A stretch of 64,000 nt of DNA from Terrilactibacillus sp. S3-3 (GTDB lineage Bacteria > Bacillota > Bacilli > Bacillales > Sporolactobacillaceae), in the NCBI GenBank assembly GCA_030437565.1, contig CP129291.1, positions 1,364,001 to 1,428,000 on the forward strand, in the 5' to 3' direction. The notes beneath the pieces were generated by a model that worked only from the letters and a program-made list of their open reading frames with translations, did no database searches and was not told the DNA's origin. Of this stretch, positions 34,564-45,142 are shown one piece after another. How positions within the stretch are numbered: position 1 is the stretch's first letter; every line of letters starts with the position of its first letter. The position numbers and the translations under genes are program-made.

Positions 34564-35682
34564 AAAAATGGATTTCCGGCCAGCATCTTATACAATTGTT
34601 TGAAAACTGGGTGCCGAAATCACTCGCTTTTGAAAATGACAGAATCGGACTGCTTATCGGTACACTGGATAAAGAGATCAAAAAAGTCATGGTGACGCTG
34701 GATGTTTTGGAAAATGTGGCGGATGAAGCGGCCGAAAAAGGTGTCGATCTGATCATCGCCCATCACCCTGTGATTTTTCATCCGCTCAAAAAAAGTACTT
34801 TCTGATGAAGGACAGGGAAAAATTGTCGCCAAATGTATCCGTCATGATATAGCCGTATACGCCGCTCATACCAATCTGGACATTGCCGACGGAGGCGTCA
34901 ACGATATGTTAAGTGAGCGGCTGGGATTACAGAATACGTCGATTTTGAAGCAGACTTATCAAGAACCTTTATTTAAAATTGCCGTATTTGTTCCGGACAG
35001 CCATATTGAGAAGGTTCGTTCGGCGCTCGGGGAGGCAGGTGCCGGCGCAATCGGCCGCTACAGCCACTGCACGTTTACAGCAGCCGGGTCGGGTACCTTT
35101 CTTCCTGAGGAAGGAACAAATCCTTATATTGGCCAAAAAGGAGTGCTAGAAAAAGTCAGTGAGGGAAAGGTTGAAACCATTGTCCCGGAGCATTTGCTGA
35201 ATAAAGCGATCAATGCTATGCTGAAAGTCCATCCCTATGAGGAAGTAGCCTATGATGTTTACCCGCTGCAAAACGAGGGAAAGGCGTACGGTCTCGGGCG
35301 GATCGGCCGGCTGCCGGAAGCGGTGACGTTTGAAGCCCTTTGTCAGGATGTGAAACAACGTCTTGGGCTGGACGGGCTTAGGGTTGTCGGTGATCTGACG
35401 GGGAAGGTCCGGACGGTAGCGGTGTCCGGCGGTGACGGCAACAGCTTGATTCCTTACGCAAAATACCGGGGTGCCGATGTGCTGATTACCGGCGACATCT
35501 ATTACCATACTGCGCACGATGCTATTTTGCATGGTCTGAAGGTTATTGATGCCGGACATCATATTGAAAAGATCATGAAATCAGGTGTGAAAGAATACTT
35601 GGAAAAATCGCTGAAAAAGGCCGGTTATCAGACGGAGGTTGTCCTCTCTGAAGCCAATACCAATCCATTTCAATTTATTTAA
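34560..35682 (+). CDS. yqfO: Nif3-like dinuclear metal center protein (YqfO, DUF34)
   Basis: NIF3/DUF34 family, often fused in bacilli to a central PII-like CutA domain, as here (FVPDSHIEKVRSALGEAGAGAIG). About 373 residues. Metal-binding motifs AHHPVIFHP, HTNLD and TGDIYYHTAHDA are present. GTG start at 34560 overlapping trmK. Frame break near 34793. Exact biochemical role is unproven. Confidence 0.92.
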
Positions 35683-35685
35683 AAA

Positions 35686-35711
35686 AAGACCGGCGGGAGC
35701 CGGTCTTTAAA
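35686..35711 (+). terminator. Intrinsic terminator after yqfO
   Basis: AAAGACCGGC-GGGA-GCCGGTCTTT hairpin, with A and T flanks, between yqfO and convergent ispH. Confidence 0.88.
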
Positions 35712-35772
35712 ATATAGCAACATCTGTAAAAGGTTATCCGTTCAGAAAGGCTCGGCCAGCACCCTCAGGCGC

Positions 35773-36755
35773 TTAATGCACTTTTTTTGCCTGACGGCGC
35801 GGACGGTCGTGATCCAATTTGACTTTTGGAAGAATACTTTTACCTTTTGATGCCGTCGATTTTATTATCCATGTCGATCTATCATCCGGATCGTATTGAT
35901 CGAGAAAGAGGATCACTTCTTTGGTCAATTGAGTCGGTGTTGATGCGCCGGCCGTAACGGCCACTTTTTTGACACCTTTCAGCCACTCAAGCTTTAATTC
36001 CGACAAATCGGCGATACGGTGCGCCGGCGTGCCGGCAATTTCCTTGGAGACTTGTGCCAGGCGATTGGAATTATTGCTTCTCGGGTCGCCGACGACAATC
36101 AGCAGATCGGCATCTTTTGCCTGTTCGGCAACCGCTTCCTGTCTTGTTTGGGTGGCCAGGCAAATTTCATTATAGATTTCTGCCTGTGGATATTTTTTCT
36201 TGACGTGATTCATAATTTCACGTACATCCCATTGGCTCATCGTTGTTTGATTGGTAATGATAATTTTATCGGCTTTGATATAAGATTTTTTTTTACATCA
36301 TCGTCCGTTTCAACAAGATGAACGGTTTCAGGAGAAACACCGATCGCGCCTTCGGGTTCGGGATGTCCTTTTTTGCCGATGTAGACGACATGGTAGCCTT
36401 CCTTTTTCTTTTCCTTAATGAGATCGTGGGTTTTTGTGACATCGGGGCAGGTGGCGTCGATAGTGGTCAGCCCCTTTTTTTCTGCAAGGCGCCTGACTTC
36501 CGGTGAAACGCCGTGGGCGGTAAAGATTACAGTGCCGTGATCAATATCTTTCAGCAAGTCGATTCTTTTCTTGCCGTCCAGTGTAATCACGCCTTCTTCT
36601 TTAAAAGCTTCGGTTACATGATGGTTGTGGACAATCATGCCCAGTATATAAATCGGCCTTGGCAATGCTTTGTTCATAGCCGCTTTTCTTGCAATGACCA
36701 GCGCGTCGACAACACCGTAGCAGTAACCGCGCGGCGAGACTTTAATGACTTCCAT
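35773..36755 (-). CDS. ispH: 4-hydroxy-3-methylbut-2-enyl diphosphate reductase IspH
   Basis: 4Fe-4S enzyme of the last MEP-pathway step, making IPP and DMAPP. About 326 residues: [13 protein letters not shown] carries the first cluster cysteine, [11 protein letters not shown] the second. [15 protein letters not shown] is the conserved C-terminal block. Start 36755 after TTTAGGAGGCTGTTCC. One frame break at the T run near 36290. Together with ispG (same strand, 42 kb) it shows that isoprenoids are made by the MEP route. Confidence 0.93.
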
Positions 36756-36894
36756 GGAACAGCCTCCTAAATAGATAAATTTTGATTTTCATTTTACTGA
36801 TATTCAGCCCTTATTATTATAAAGGAGGCGATTCAATAACACAATCATATGTCATCTATTCATTTAGTAAAGGCTAACGGGCAGTAGAATCCCT

Positions 36895-37633
36895 TTAAAT
36901 ATACATTCTTGGTTTTGAAGGCCTGCTGACGAGTTCGTCTTCTTCCAGTTCAAATGAGACTTTTTTTATCTTCCTTTTCGCTTTTTTTTTCTGTTCAGCA
37001 GACGGCGATGCGACACTGGTCCTGTCATTTTTCTCTTCTTGTTCCGCCTGCACCTCTTGTTCTTCAGTTTCGCTTTCATCGCTTTTTTCTTCTTTTTTCT
37101 CTTCGACGTTTTCCGTTTCTGATGCTGCATTTATCTCTTTAAAACTTTTTAGCATGCCGATGAGAGCCGGGGCATTTTTTACGATCGGACCAAATTTTTG
37201 CACCATCGGAATCACGGTTTGTGCCGTATTGATCGCTTTTTGAACGTTGGTAAACATCCCCATAAGATTTAATCCGGTCCCGCCGTGCCGCTGGTTGCGC
37301 CGGCTATTTGCCCCGCCTGCGAGAGAAATGATTGACCGGCACCGGGAAGGAGAGAAGACAGGCCTCTGGCAACAGGAGCGGCGGATTGAGCGGCGCCGGG
37401 AAGAAAAGAAGACAGACCTCTGGCAACGGGAGCGGCGGATTGAATAAATGGCGCACCGGCCGCACCTAAGCCGGTACTGGCAGTGCTTAAACCGCCTAAA
37501 CCCCCCCTGCGCCGCTGCCGCCGAAAGCACCCAAGCCGGGCGCGCCGGGTCCAATAAACGACGACATCGGCGGCATTGGTATCTGCGCCGCTGCGGAAGG
37601 AAGTTGCGTCATGGCTTGTTTAAATGGGAACAT
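36895..37633 (-). CDS. yqfQ: YqfQ family protein (VrrA-like) with tandem repeats
   Basis: About 245 residues. N-terminus [17 protein letters not shown] followed by a G/A/P-rich region with 18-residue repeats, a conserved hydrophobic helix region ([20 protein letters not shown]) and an acidic/basic charged tail ending RPSKPRMYI. Start 37633 behind AGAGGTGAAAGAAC. Frame breaks near 37505 (seven C) and 37275. Same place as B. subtilis yqfQ, after ispH; B. anthracis vrrA of this family is a known variable-repeat gene. Function unknown. Confidence 0.75.
37339..37446 (-). repeat. Two tandem 54-bp units inside yqfQ
   Basis: Units 37339-37392 and 37393-37446 are about 85 percent alike. On the coding strand each gives 18 residues including [13 protein letters not shown]. 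The in-frame length allows copy number to change without breaking the gene. Confidence 0.85.
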
Positions 37634-37784
37634 GTTCTTTCACCTCTTTCATCCCGTGTTTGACACCTTACGATTATCATATGCCGCCGGGCGAGAGGGG
37701 GTGTGCCCTTGTGCGGGAACCTCGCTCGACCCTTGCGTGGTTGAATATGTTAAAATAAACAAGAGTGAAAGGAGTGACGTCCCA

Positions 37785-38680
37785 TTGTTAAAAATAGGTT
37801 CCCATGTTTCAATGAGCGGTACAAAAATGCTGCTCGGGGCAAGCGAGGAAGCGGCCTCTTATGATGCGACCGCAATGATGATCTATACCGGAGCCCCGCA
37901 GAACACCAGGAGAAAACCGATTGAAAAACTCAATATTGAAGCGGGCCGATTACATATGAAAGAGCATCATATTGAAGACATCGTTGTCCATGCCCCATAT
38001 ATCATAAATATTGCCAATACGGCAAAACCGGAAACGTTTGAAATTGGTGTTTCTTTTTTAAGAGAAGAAATGAACCGAACGGCCGCTATAGGTGCCGGTC
38101 AAATTGTTCTTCATCCGGGGTCGCATGTCGGTGCGGGAGAAGATAAAGGCATCAGCAAAATCATTGAAGGGCTGAATGAAGTCATCGGAAGAGAGGACAC
38201 GGTCCAGATTGCACTGGAAACAATGGCCGGAAAGGGTTCGGAATGCGGCTATCGATTTGAACATCTGGCAAAAATCATATGGTGGTGTGCATTTTAATGA
38301 CAAGTTGTCGGTTTGCTTCGATACATGTCACACCCATGATGCCGGTTATGACATCGTTCATGATTTTGATGGCGTTCTCGAAGCGTTTGACAAAATCATC
38401 GGCGTTGAACGAATCAAAGTGATTCACGTCAACGACAGCAAAAATCCTCAGGGCGCTCGAAAAGACCGGCATGAGAACATCGGCTGCGGGTACATTGGAT
38501 TTGGTCCGCTTAATTATGTTGTTCATCATCCCGAGTTCGCGGCGCTGCCGAAGATTCTGGAAACCCCCTACGTTGGCAAAGAAAAAAAAAGACAGGAAGC
38601 CCCCATACAAATTTGAAATTGCCATGCTTCGAGAACAACATTTTAACGAACATCTTCTTGAAGACATTTTAAGCCAATAA
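37785..38680 (+). CDS. nfo: Deoxyribonuclease IV (endonuclease IV, AP endonuclease)
   Basis: Zinc-dependent AP endonuclease for base-excision repair; in sporeformers it is packaged in spores. About 297 residues: [55 protein letters not shown] and HVNDSKNP carry the metal ligands. TTG start 37785 after AAAGGAGTGACG. Frame breaks near 38280 and at the A9 run at 38582. Divergent from yqfQ. Confidence 0.93.
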
Positions 38681-38709
38681 CACGAGACTTGTCTCGTGTT
38701 ATCTTTTTA
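38680..38709. terminator. Terminator shared by nfo and yqfT
   Basis: ACACGAGACTTGTCTCGTGT near-perfect stem followed by TATCTTTTT. It sits between convergent genes and overlaps the yqfT stop. Confidence 0.75.
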
Positions 38710-38966
38710 AAACCAATTGTTCAAACAACTGATTCAATTTCGATGTTAGTTCAGGGCCGAGTTCTTGAGAGAGGATCGGATCGTAACGCTTTCTTTCGTT
38801 CTCCGTCATCAAAAATATTGATATTCTTTCCGCGAACGCGTTTGGCGATCGCTTCAGCCTGCTCCGGTTTTACAGAAACTCCATACTGCTTTGCATACTG
38901 ATAAAGCTCGCTTCCGGTGACTTGATTAATCCGCGTATTTACCAGCTGCTGAATGATCGGATTCAT
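38699..38966 (-). CDS. yqfT: DUF2624 family protein (YqfT-like)
   Basis: About 88 residues: MNPIIQQLVNTRINQVTGSELYQYAKQYGVSVKPEQAEAIA and RGKNINIFDDGERK are typical of the DUF2624 domain, a short bacillar protein of unknown role. Start 38966 after GGAGGTGAAGAGT; a longer in-frame extension to 39077 has no RBS. A one-base shift near 38790 gives the natural C-terminus LTSKLNQLFEQLVLKR and stop at 38699. Confidence 0.85.
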
Positions 38967-39371
38967 ACTCTTCACCTCCGCCGCCTTGAATGGGCAGGTA
39001 CTCGCACCGCAAGGACCTGTTTTTTTTTTTACTTGAACGGTTATTGTATATTCATGATTTCGATGAATTATGACCATATAACAAGAGACGCGAAAATCAG
39101 CAAAAATACGGGGGGAATCGTTGCAAACTGACAGGACAAGGTCGGACTTTGTCTAGGAATCGCCAACGTGTTTCGCTATATAAATCATGCATTATTCTGT
39201 ATAATGAAAATTAAATCCTAAGGTGAAAAATAACCTTTGGAAAAGAATGGTTTTGCGAAATGGGTGTTTTTAGGGGAAAGAAAGCGATTTCTTTACGAAT
39301 AAGGGGGGATTTTTATTCTTTATCCTGATTCATCACTGTTCTCTCCGGCTAGTGATCTTTTTGAAAATCAA
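38967..39371 (+). other. Gene-free stretch before the sensor kinase
   Basis: About 400 bp with no gene. It contains a TATAAT box at 39200-39205 without a clear -35, and AAGGGGGG at 39301-39308, which is probably the kinase ribosome-binding site. The kinase reading frame stays open back to about 39309, so the true start may lie here but be masked by an indel. Confidence 0.4.
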
Positions 39372-40663
39372 TTGTCGCTTGAAATCCGTTTTTGTCTATT
39401 GACAAATGGAAAAATTGTTGATTGGAATCAAAATGGACAAGCACTGATTCAAGAAAAAGGTGAACAGTTTTTCGATCATTTTTTTAAAAGTGATCGTTCA
39501 TTAGCAAAGCTTTTCATACGGGATATTATTCACAGTGGCGGAATTGTGAAGAGAAGGCTAAGACAAGTCACTAAAAATGGATATAAAAATATTTTTTACC
39601 GAGGCATATTTGAACGGGGGAAAATATTACTTACCGGCTACATAGAAGAATCAATTGACAGCCGGCATGAATCACTGATGAAAGCAATAAATTTTACGCT
39701 GAACAAAATGAAAGCAACGCTGCTCGTTCTTGATAAGAGAGACCGGCTCATTTTTTGCAATCATTCATTTGTGCTGAATTGGTCGCATGATATGCTCTCT
39801 CGCCATCCTTTGTTCAAAGTCATATCCCAGATGGTGCTTTTTATCAGAGAGAAAAAGCGGTCCGACGAGCGTTATTATGCTTGCCAGAGCAGGTTGTATC
39901 AAATATGCGGGATTTATCATGGCCGGGCCCAGACGATCACTTTTATTATAAAAAAAAACAAAAAGTTCCGAAATCGATTGGGTGTTTGTTCGAAAATAAA
40001 CACCGGATGGAATCGGTCTCCCAATTAGCTGCTGGAATGGCTCATGAATTACGCAACCCGCTTTCCGTTATTAAGGGGTTTATCCAGCTGTCATCCTTTA
40101 CCGGGCAGCTGGATAAATACTACGATACGATTTTATCTGAGATTGATCGGATGAATGATATTCTTGAGATTTTTTTTTTATCATTGTCCAAAAAACAGAC
40201 AAACAAAAAAGATGTCGTACCGGAAAAGATGTGCGATTCGCTCATCCCGCTTATCCAGTCCGAATGTTTATTAAAAAAAATATTGTATCGACTATATGAA
40301 TTTGAGAGAAGCGGAGCATTATGTTTTGCCGATATATCCATGGTCAAGCAAGTGATTCTTAATTTGCTGAGAAATGCCGTCGAAGCTTTTGATGGTCGGC
40401 AGAAAAAAAAAAGATATTTACCATGAATGGAAGGGCTGAAGAAGAGGCTTATCGCATTACTTTAACCGATAATGGTTCAGGCATGGAGAAAGAAGTGCTT
40501 GAGCAGCTCGGCAAACCGTTTTTTACGACAAAGCCGGATGGAACCGGGATCGGCATCCCAATGTGCAAAAAAAATTGTGGCTGAACATCAAGGAACGTTC
40601 GGCATAGACAGTGAGCCGGGAAAAGGGACGGCGATCACGTTTACACTGCCGTATAAATGCTGA
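39372..40663 (+). CDS. Sensor histidine kinase, sporulation-kinase type
   Basis: About 430 residues. The N-terminus (SLEIRFCLLTNGKIVDWNQNG; LVLDKRDRLIFCNHSFV) reads like two diverged PAS-type sensor segments. HisKA box with the phosphorylated His in AAGMAHELRNPLSVIKGFIQL, HATPase_c with N box VILNLLRNAVEAFDG, DNGSGM, KPFFTTKPDGTGIGIPMCKKI and GKGTAITFTLP. No membrane segment is seen, so it is cytoplasmic like KinA/KinE. TTG 39372 is a provisional start. Frame breaks near 39885-39960, 40408 and 40565. It lies between yqfT and yqfX; Spo0F as partner is an inference. Confidence 0.85.
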
Positions 40664-40767
40664 AAACGCATTCTTTCAGTTAAGTTATTTTCCAGTATGT
40701 TCCTATATGAAACTTGGTGAAATAAGCCAAACTAAATGTGATCCTAAAAAGAAAGTGAGGGGTCACA

Positions 40768-41135
40768 ATGGCTGACAAGGATCGTTTTGATGAAGATTCA
40801 TTATACGACAAGCGGAAAGCTTTCGATAATGAAGAATACGCCAAGGAACTTGCGGCAGATGAATATGACACGGGACGGGCGGCGGATATGGCGCCGGACA
40901 ATCGTTATTTGATGTCGACTAGGAACCGTAGCATTGAAGCAGGAGCAGGTGTAGGCTGGCTGGCGATTGTTTTTTTTCGGTCATTGCCTTGTTCTTTCTC
41001 CCGATTATCATGGGCGTTGCCGGGATTATCGTCGGCTATATGGCTTACAGGGAAGGCGCAAAAACGTTGGGTGCCTGGGCGGTCGGGCTCGGGCTGGCAG
41101 CGATCATCATCCGATTTATTGCACCACTTTTTTAA
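40768..41135 (+). CDS. yqfX: YqfX-like membrane protein
   Basis: About 121 residues: charged N-terminus (DKDRFDEDSLYDKRKAFDNEEYAKEL) closely like B. subtilis YqfX, then two membrane segments (LAIVFSVIALFFLPIIMGVAG, IIVGYMAYREGAKTLGAWA). ATG 40768 follows AAAGTGAGGGGTCAC. One frame break at the eight-T run at 40970-40977; the stop is at 41133-41135. Function unknown. Confidence 0.85.
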
Positions 41136-41148
41136 AATAAATATTGAG

Positions 41149-41186
41149 AAAAGGGCGTTTTGCTAGGCAAAAACGCCCTTTTTCAA
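41149..41186 (+). terminator. Intrinsic terminator after yqfX-like gene
   Basis: AAAGGGCGTTTTG-CTAGG-CAAAAACGCCCTTTTT, 12-13 bp stem with T run. Confidence 0.88.
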
Positions 41187-41311
41187 TGCCTATGATCGCG
41201 GGGCTGTCATCACAGGCCGATTATAACGAATGCTTTTTTTTACTAGGGGATCATCTGCTGTGGTACAATACTTTTTGATAATTATTTTCAATTGAGAGAA
41301 AGGATGAGAAT

Positions 41312-41891
41312 ATGGATACCATAGAAGCGATTCATACGAGACGTTCCATTCGCAAAGTAAAGGAAGTGGAGCCAAAAAAAGAAACGATCCTGAAGCTGTT
41401 GGAATCCGCGCGCTGGGCGCCGAACCATTTTAATACTGAACCCTGGCGTTTTACGGTTTTGACAGGAGAAGGCCGAAGAAAGCTTGGCGATGCTTACGGC
41501 AAGATCAATCAGGAAAAAGTGAAAGACAGTGATGATTCAGTAAAAGAAGCGGCCTATGAGAAAGGGATGAACAAAGCGTTCCGCGCTCCGGTTATTATTG
41601 TCGTGTCCGTAGAGCCAAGCGATAAAGGAAAGGTGAAAGAAGTTGAAGAAATCTGTGCAGCAGCCTGTGCGGTACAGAATATTTTGCTGTCGGCGCATGA
41701 CCTTGGGCTAGGTGCCATGTGGCGGACGGGCGATCCCACGTATACCGAAATCATGAAACAAAGCTTCGGCACGTCTGAAAACGGCACTGTGCTGGGGTTT
41801 TCTGTACATTGGATATCCGGATGAAGGAGGAATGCCTCAGCCGCCGGCTAGAAAAGCGGTTGAAGCGTTTACGACTTGGGTCAACAGTTGA
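41312..41891 (+). CDS. Nitroreductase family protein
   Basis: FMN-dependent NAD(P)H oxidoreductase. About 192 residues: AIHTRRSIRKVKEVEPKKE with the RRS FMN-phosphate contact, ARWAPNHFNTEPWRF, and AVQNILLSAHDLGLGAMWRTG. Start ATG 41312 after GAGAAAGGATG. A one-base break at about 41803 (VLGF / YIGYPDEGGMPQPPARK) moves the stop to 41889-41891. Substrate cannot be told; the fold is shared by YdjA/YfhC types. Confidence 0.9.
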
Positions 41892-41917
41892 GAGGACCGG
41901 CTGCCATTATAAAAACA

Positions 41918-41969
41918 GAAAACAGCCAAGGGGAATGCCCAATATTCCCCCCTGGCTGTTTGTTTTTAA
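41918..41969. terminator. Bidirectional terminator between nitroreductase and ispG
   Basis: AACAGCCAAGGGGAAT / ATTCCCCCCTGGCTGTT stem with A-rich and T-rich flanks, between convergent genes. Confidence 0.88.
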
Positions 41970-41971
41970 GA

Positions 41972-43083
41972 TTAAATATTGACTTTATCAGAAGTTTTTT
42001 GCTTATTGGCATACTCTTCAGCAAGCTTGTCGATTTCTTTTTTCAGTTCTTCGACCATTTTGTCTTCCGGAACTTTACGAATCACTTCGCCGTGCCGGAA
42101 AAAGCAGCCCTTCGCCTTTGCCGCCGGCGATGCCGATATCCGCTTCCCGGGCTTCTCCGGGACCGTTGACTGCGCAGCCGAGAACAGAGACCTTGATCGG
42201 CGCTTTGACTTTGGAAATGTAATCTTCGACTTCATTGGCAATTTTAATCAAATTAATTTGAATCCGGCCGCAAGTCGGGCACGAAATCAGTGTCGCAGCA
42301 TTGGAAGTGAGGCCGAATGTTTTTTAATAATTCACGGCAAACCTTGATCTCCTCCACGGGATCTGCGGAGAGTGAAATTCTGATTGTATTGCCGATTCCT
42401 TCATGCAGGAGGACACCGAGCCCGGCCGCACTCTTGATTCCGCCGGAAAATTTCGTCCCGGATTCCGTAATCCCTAAATGGAGCGGATAATCAAAAGCTT
42501 TTGATGCTTTTTCATAGGCTTCAATGGCTAAATTGACATTCGATGCCTTCAGCGAAACGACAATGTCGTGAAAATCAAGATCTTCCAAAATCTTAATATG
42601 ATGCAAGGCGCTTTCGACCATTCCATCAGCCGTCGGGTATCCGTATTTTTCGAGAATGTGTTTTTCAAGCGATCCGGCGTTGACACCAATGCGGATAGGG
42701 ATGCCTTTTGCTTTTGCCGCTTTGACAACGGCTTCAACATTTTCACGCTTGCCGATGTTGCCGGGATTAATCCGAATCTTATCTGCACCGCTTTCAATCG
42801 CTTTTAAGGCCAGTTTATAGTTGAAATGGATATCGACGACAAGCGGAATGTTAATTTGTTTTTTGATCGCCGGGATGGCTTCCGCTGCGCGCATATCAGG
42901 GCAGGCGACCCGTACCATCTGGCATCCGGCTTCTTCAAGACGATGGATTTGAGCGACAGTTGCCTCAACATCATGCGTTTTTGTTGTTGTCATGCTTTGT
43001 ATGATTAATTCATTGGACCCGCCAATGGTTAGATTGCCGACTTTCACTTTTCTGGTGCGTGTGCGATGTGTAATTTCTGACAC
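41972..43083 (-). CDS. ispG: 4-hydroxy-3-methylbut-2-en-1-yl diphosphate synthase IspG
   Basis: 4Fe-4S enzyme of the MEP pathway (flavodoxin-dependent). About 369 residues: [41 protein letters not shown], then the cluster motif ISCPTCGR and [17 protein letters not shown] in shifted frames. GTG start 43083 after AAAGGAGCG. Frame breaks near 42325, 42265 and 42105. Confidence 0.93.
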
Positions 43084-43347
43084 GAGCCATTCGCTCCTTT
43101 AAAAAAAAAAATATATTGATCACAGGCATTACTCATAGCTTCGACTATTATACCATGAATAGTGTAGCAGTAGCGGCATTTATTTGGCAAGGGATCACGG
43201 TTAACGAAAGCCGGGAGCTTTAGAGATATTCGATATTTAAAGGCCTGCCGATTGATGGCTGAGCGGATGTGCCGATGTGGGGATATTTAGTGAAACGGCG
43301 CAATCGCAAATATGCAAGTGAATCACCCTCCAACATGGCACTGTGCG

Positions 43348-43659
43348 CTATTTTCCGTAGACAGGAAACGCATAGGTTTTTCCAATTTGAATGTTATCGG
43401 GAGACACATGCGGATTTAGCGATTCAAAATCTTTTGTCACTTGCTCGACTGACGGAACATGGCTGTTTAAGCGTTCAACAATTGATAATAATGTCTCGCT
43501 GGGCGATACGGTTATCATTTTATATTGAACAGCGGTGTTTGAAGAAACTGTTGTTTGACTTTTCGGTTTTGTGCCGGAAGGGAGGACGCCGGTCGTAAGA
43601 TCCGCATAGCTTGTCCAGAGAACGAGGAACAATATGGTATATAAAACGGCTTTTTTCAT
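43348..43659 (-). CDS. yqfZ: YqfZ-like LysM-domain protein
   Basis: 103 residues: N-terminal membrane/signal segment (MKKAVLYTILFLVLWTSYADL), a short linker, then a LysM-type domain (ITVSPSETLLSIVERLN...LNPHVSPDNIQIGKTYAFPVY). Likely exported and peptidoglycan-associated. Start 43659 after AAGGGATG. Adjacent to ispG on the same strand, as B. subtilis yqfZ is to ispG (yqfY). Confidence 0.8.
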   Translation of the reverse strand: MKKAVLYTILFLVLWTSYADLTTGVLPSGTKPKSQTTVSSNTAVQYKMITVSPSETLLSIVERLNSHVPSVEQVTKDFESLNPHVSPDNIQIGKTYAFPVYGK

Positions 43660-43811
43660 TGTCATCATCCCTTGGCATTTTTAATATGTCTATGCAGGCT
43701 TTTCAGAAAAAATGCAGATTGTTTTAAAAAAAATATTTATGTGGAACTTCCCGGTGCGTTGAACGTATGCTTTAATGGATATGTGGTTATTGGAAAAAGG
43801 AGACGGTTCAG

Positions 43812-44440
43812 ATGAGTCTATTTGCCTTCCCCGCTTTTGGATTTATTGTCATTTTTTTTGCGGCTCTCTTGCTGTTTGCCGAAATGCTTGTGAAGGCCAA
43901 AGGTTCGTTTGCTGTTCTAGGCAGCGCGCTTTTCTTCTTATATTTTTCTTATCATCTTTCTGAGCAGGGTTCCACATGGATTGTGTTCTTGCTTGCAGGC
44001 GGACTGGCACTGATTATTATTGATGGAAAAATCATAGCCAACGGATCGGTGGCTTTGTTAGGCTTTGTCCTGATGGCTGCTGCCTGCGCATTGCCTGCTC
44101 CTTCACTGCTTTACGGAACGCTTGTCGTGATTGCTTTTGTGATCGGTGCCTGCGGGTCTTGTGTTTTTCTGAAAATACTGCCGAAAAGAGATTATTGGGC
44201 AAAACTGACGCTGACCGATCAGCTCTCCGGCGACAGAGGCTATAATTCGATGAATGAAGATTATAAAGAGCTGGTGGGAAAAGAGGGGTCACATTGACAC
44301 CATGCCGGCCGGTCGGCACGGTAAAAATTGAAGGGAGGAACTACAGCGCGCAGACGGACGGTATATTTCTTGAACATGATACTCCCGTAAAAGTCATTGA
44401 AGTCGATGGGACGAAAATCACGAAAAAAAAAAAAACATAA
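43812..44440 (+). CDS. NfeD-family membrane protein
   Basis: About 208 residues. Several membrane helices (FGFIVIFFAALLLFAEML onward) then an OB-fold NfeD domain after the frame break at about 44292 (VTLTPCRPVGTVKIEGRNYSA..TPVKVIEVDG). NfeD proteins partner with flotillins in membrane microdomains. ATG 43812 follows AAAAGGAGACGG. The C-terminal KITKKKKT passes through a 13-A run, so its last residues are uncertain. floA, 25 kb upstream, lacks an adjacent nfeD; this gene may supply the partner. Confidence 0.8.
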
Positions 44441-44749
44441 CCCGGAAGGTGGGTGAATCCGTTTTACGGCCTGCCTGCGGATTGACGAGTCTTCAGCGGC
44501 TAAAAGACCCGCTTCTCGCGGAAAATTTAAAAAACGGCGTAGTGACAGGCTAAGAATGTAAGACATTTAAGGGGGGAGCATGTTATAATATTTTTATGCC
44601 TTCTTGGTGACTGAAGCCGGGGACCGGCCTTCTCGAGTCAAAAATAAAGGCTGGACAAGCTGCAGGAGTTTTGAAGGAGCCGCAAACAGGCAAAACAAAA
44701 AGCAATGAAAAATAAGCCCATTTAGTTAAACTTTTTTCAAAAAAAAGTA

Positions 44750-44778
44750 TTGCTATAATTCTTGTTGCGTGTTATAGT
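44750..44778 (+). promoter_or_regulatory. Upstream sigma-A promoter of the tRNA array
   Basis: TTGCTA at 44750-44755, 17-bp spacer, TATAGT at 44773-44778. Confidence 0.6.
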
Positions 44779-44836
44779 TATATATGTCGTTGAGGCAGGC
44801 AAGCCTTTTTTGATGAAAAACACACTCAAAAAAGTG

Positions 44837-44865
44837 TTGACAGTCTTTCATACATATGTTAAATT
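44837..44865 (+). promoter_or_regulatory. Proximal sigma-A promoter of the tRNA array
   Basis: Perfect TTGACA at 44837-44842, 17-bp spacer, TAAATT at 44860-44865; the expected start is about 28 nt before the first tRNA. Confidence 0.75.
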
Positions 44866-44899
44866 AAGTCTTGTCGTAAAAAATCATTAAACAAGTTAT

Positions 44900-44971
44900 T
44901 CCACAGTAGCTCAGTGGTAGAGCAATCGGCTGTTAACCGATCGGTCGTAGGTTCGAATCCTACCTGTGGAG
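44900..44971 (+). tRNA. tRNA-Asn (anticodon GTT)
   Basis: Full cloverleaf: acceptor TCCACAG/CTGTGGA, D-arm TAGCTCAGTGGTAGAGCA, anticodon loop CTGTTAA, T-arm GGTTCGAATCC. CCA is encoded at 44972-44974. Confidence 0.95.
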
Positions 44972-44975
44972 CCAT

Positions 44976-45051
44976 GGCGGTGTAGCTCAGCTGGCTAGAG
45001 CGTACGGTTCATACCCGTGAGGTCGAGGGTTCGATCCCCCCCCCACCGCTA
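44976..45051 (+). tRNA. tRNA-Met, elongator (anticodon CAT)
   Basis: Acceptor GGCGGTG/CACCGCT with discriminator A, anticodon loop TTCATAC; close to B. subtilis elongator tRNA-Met. The T-arm has a run of nine C (45036-45044) that is about two longer than expected, probably a homopolymer error. Confidence 0.88.
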
Positions 45052-45065
45052 TTTTTTTGTTTTAT

Positions 45066-45140
45066 GGCGGCTGTGGCGAAGTGGTTAACGCACCGGATTG
45101 TGGTTCCGGCACGCGTGGGTTCGATTCCCACCAGCCGCCC
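45066..45140 (+). tRNA. tRNA-His (anticodon GTG)
   Basis: Acceptor GGCGGCTG pairs with CAGCCGCC and the extra G-1 faces the terminal C, the tRNA-His identity feature. Anticodon loop TTGTGGT; T-arm GGTTCGATTCC. Confidence 0.95.
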
Positions 45141-45142
45141 GT

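Larger units (their letters stand above)
44441..44899 (+). other. Gene-free stretch before the tRNA array
   Basis: No coding sense seen. It holds the two promoters listed below and A/T-rich leader sequence. Confidence 0.6.

Noticed and set aside
44261-44566. Minus-strand open frame over the NfeD-like C-terminus
   Set aside because: Shadow of the NfeD-like gene; its translation is poly-F rich from the A run.
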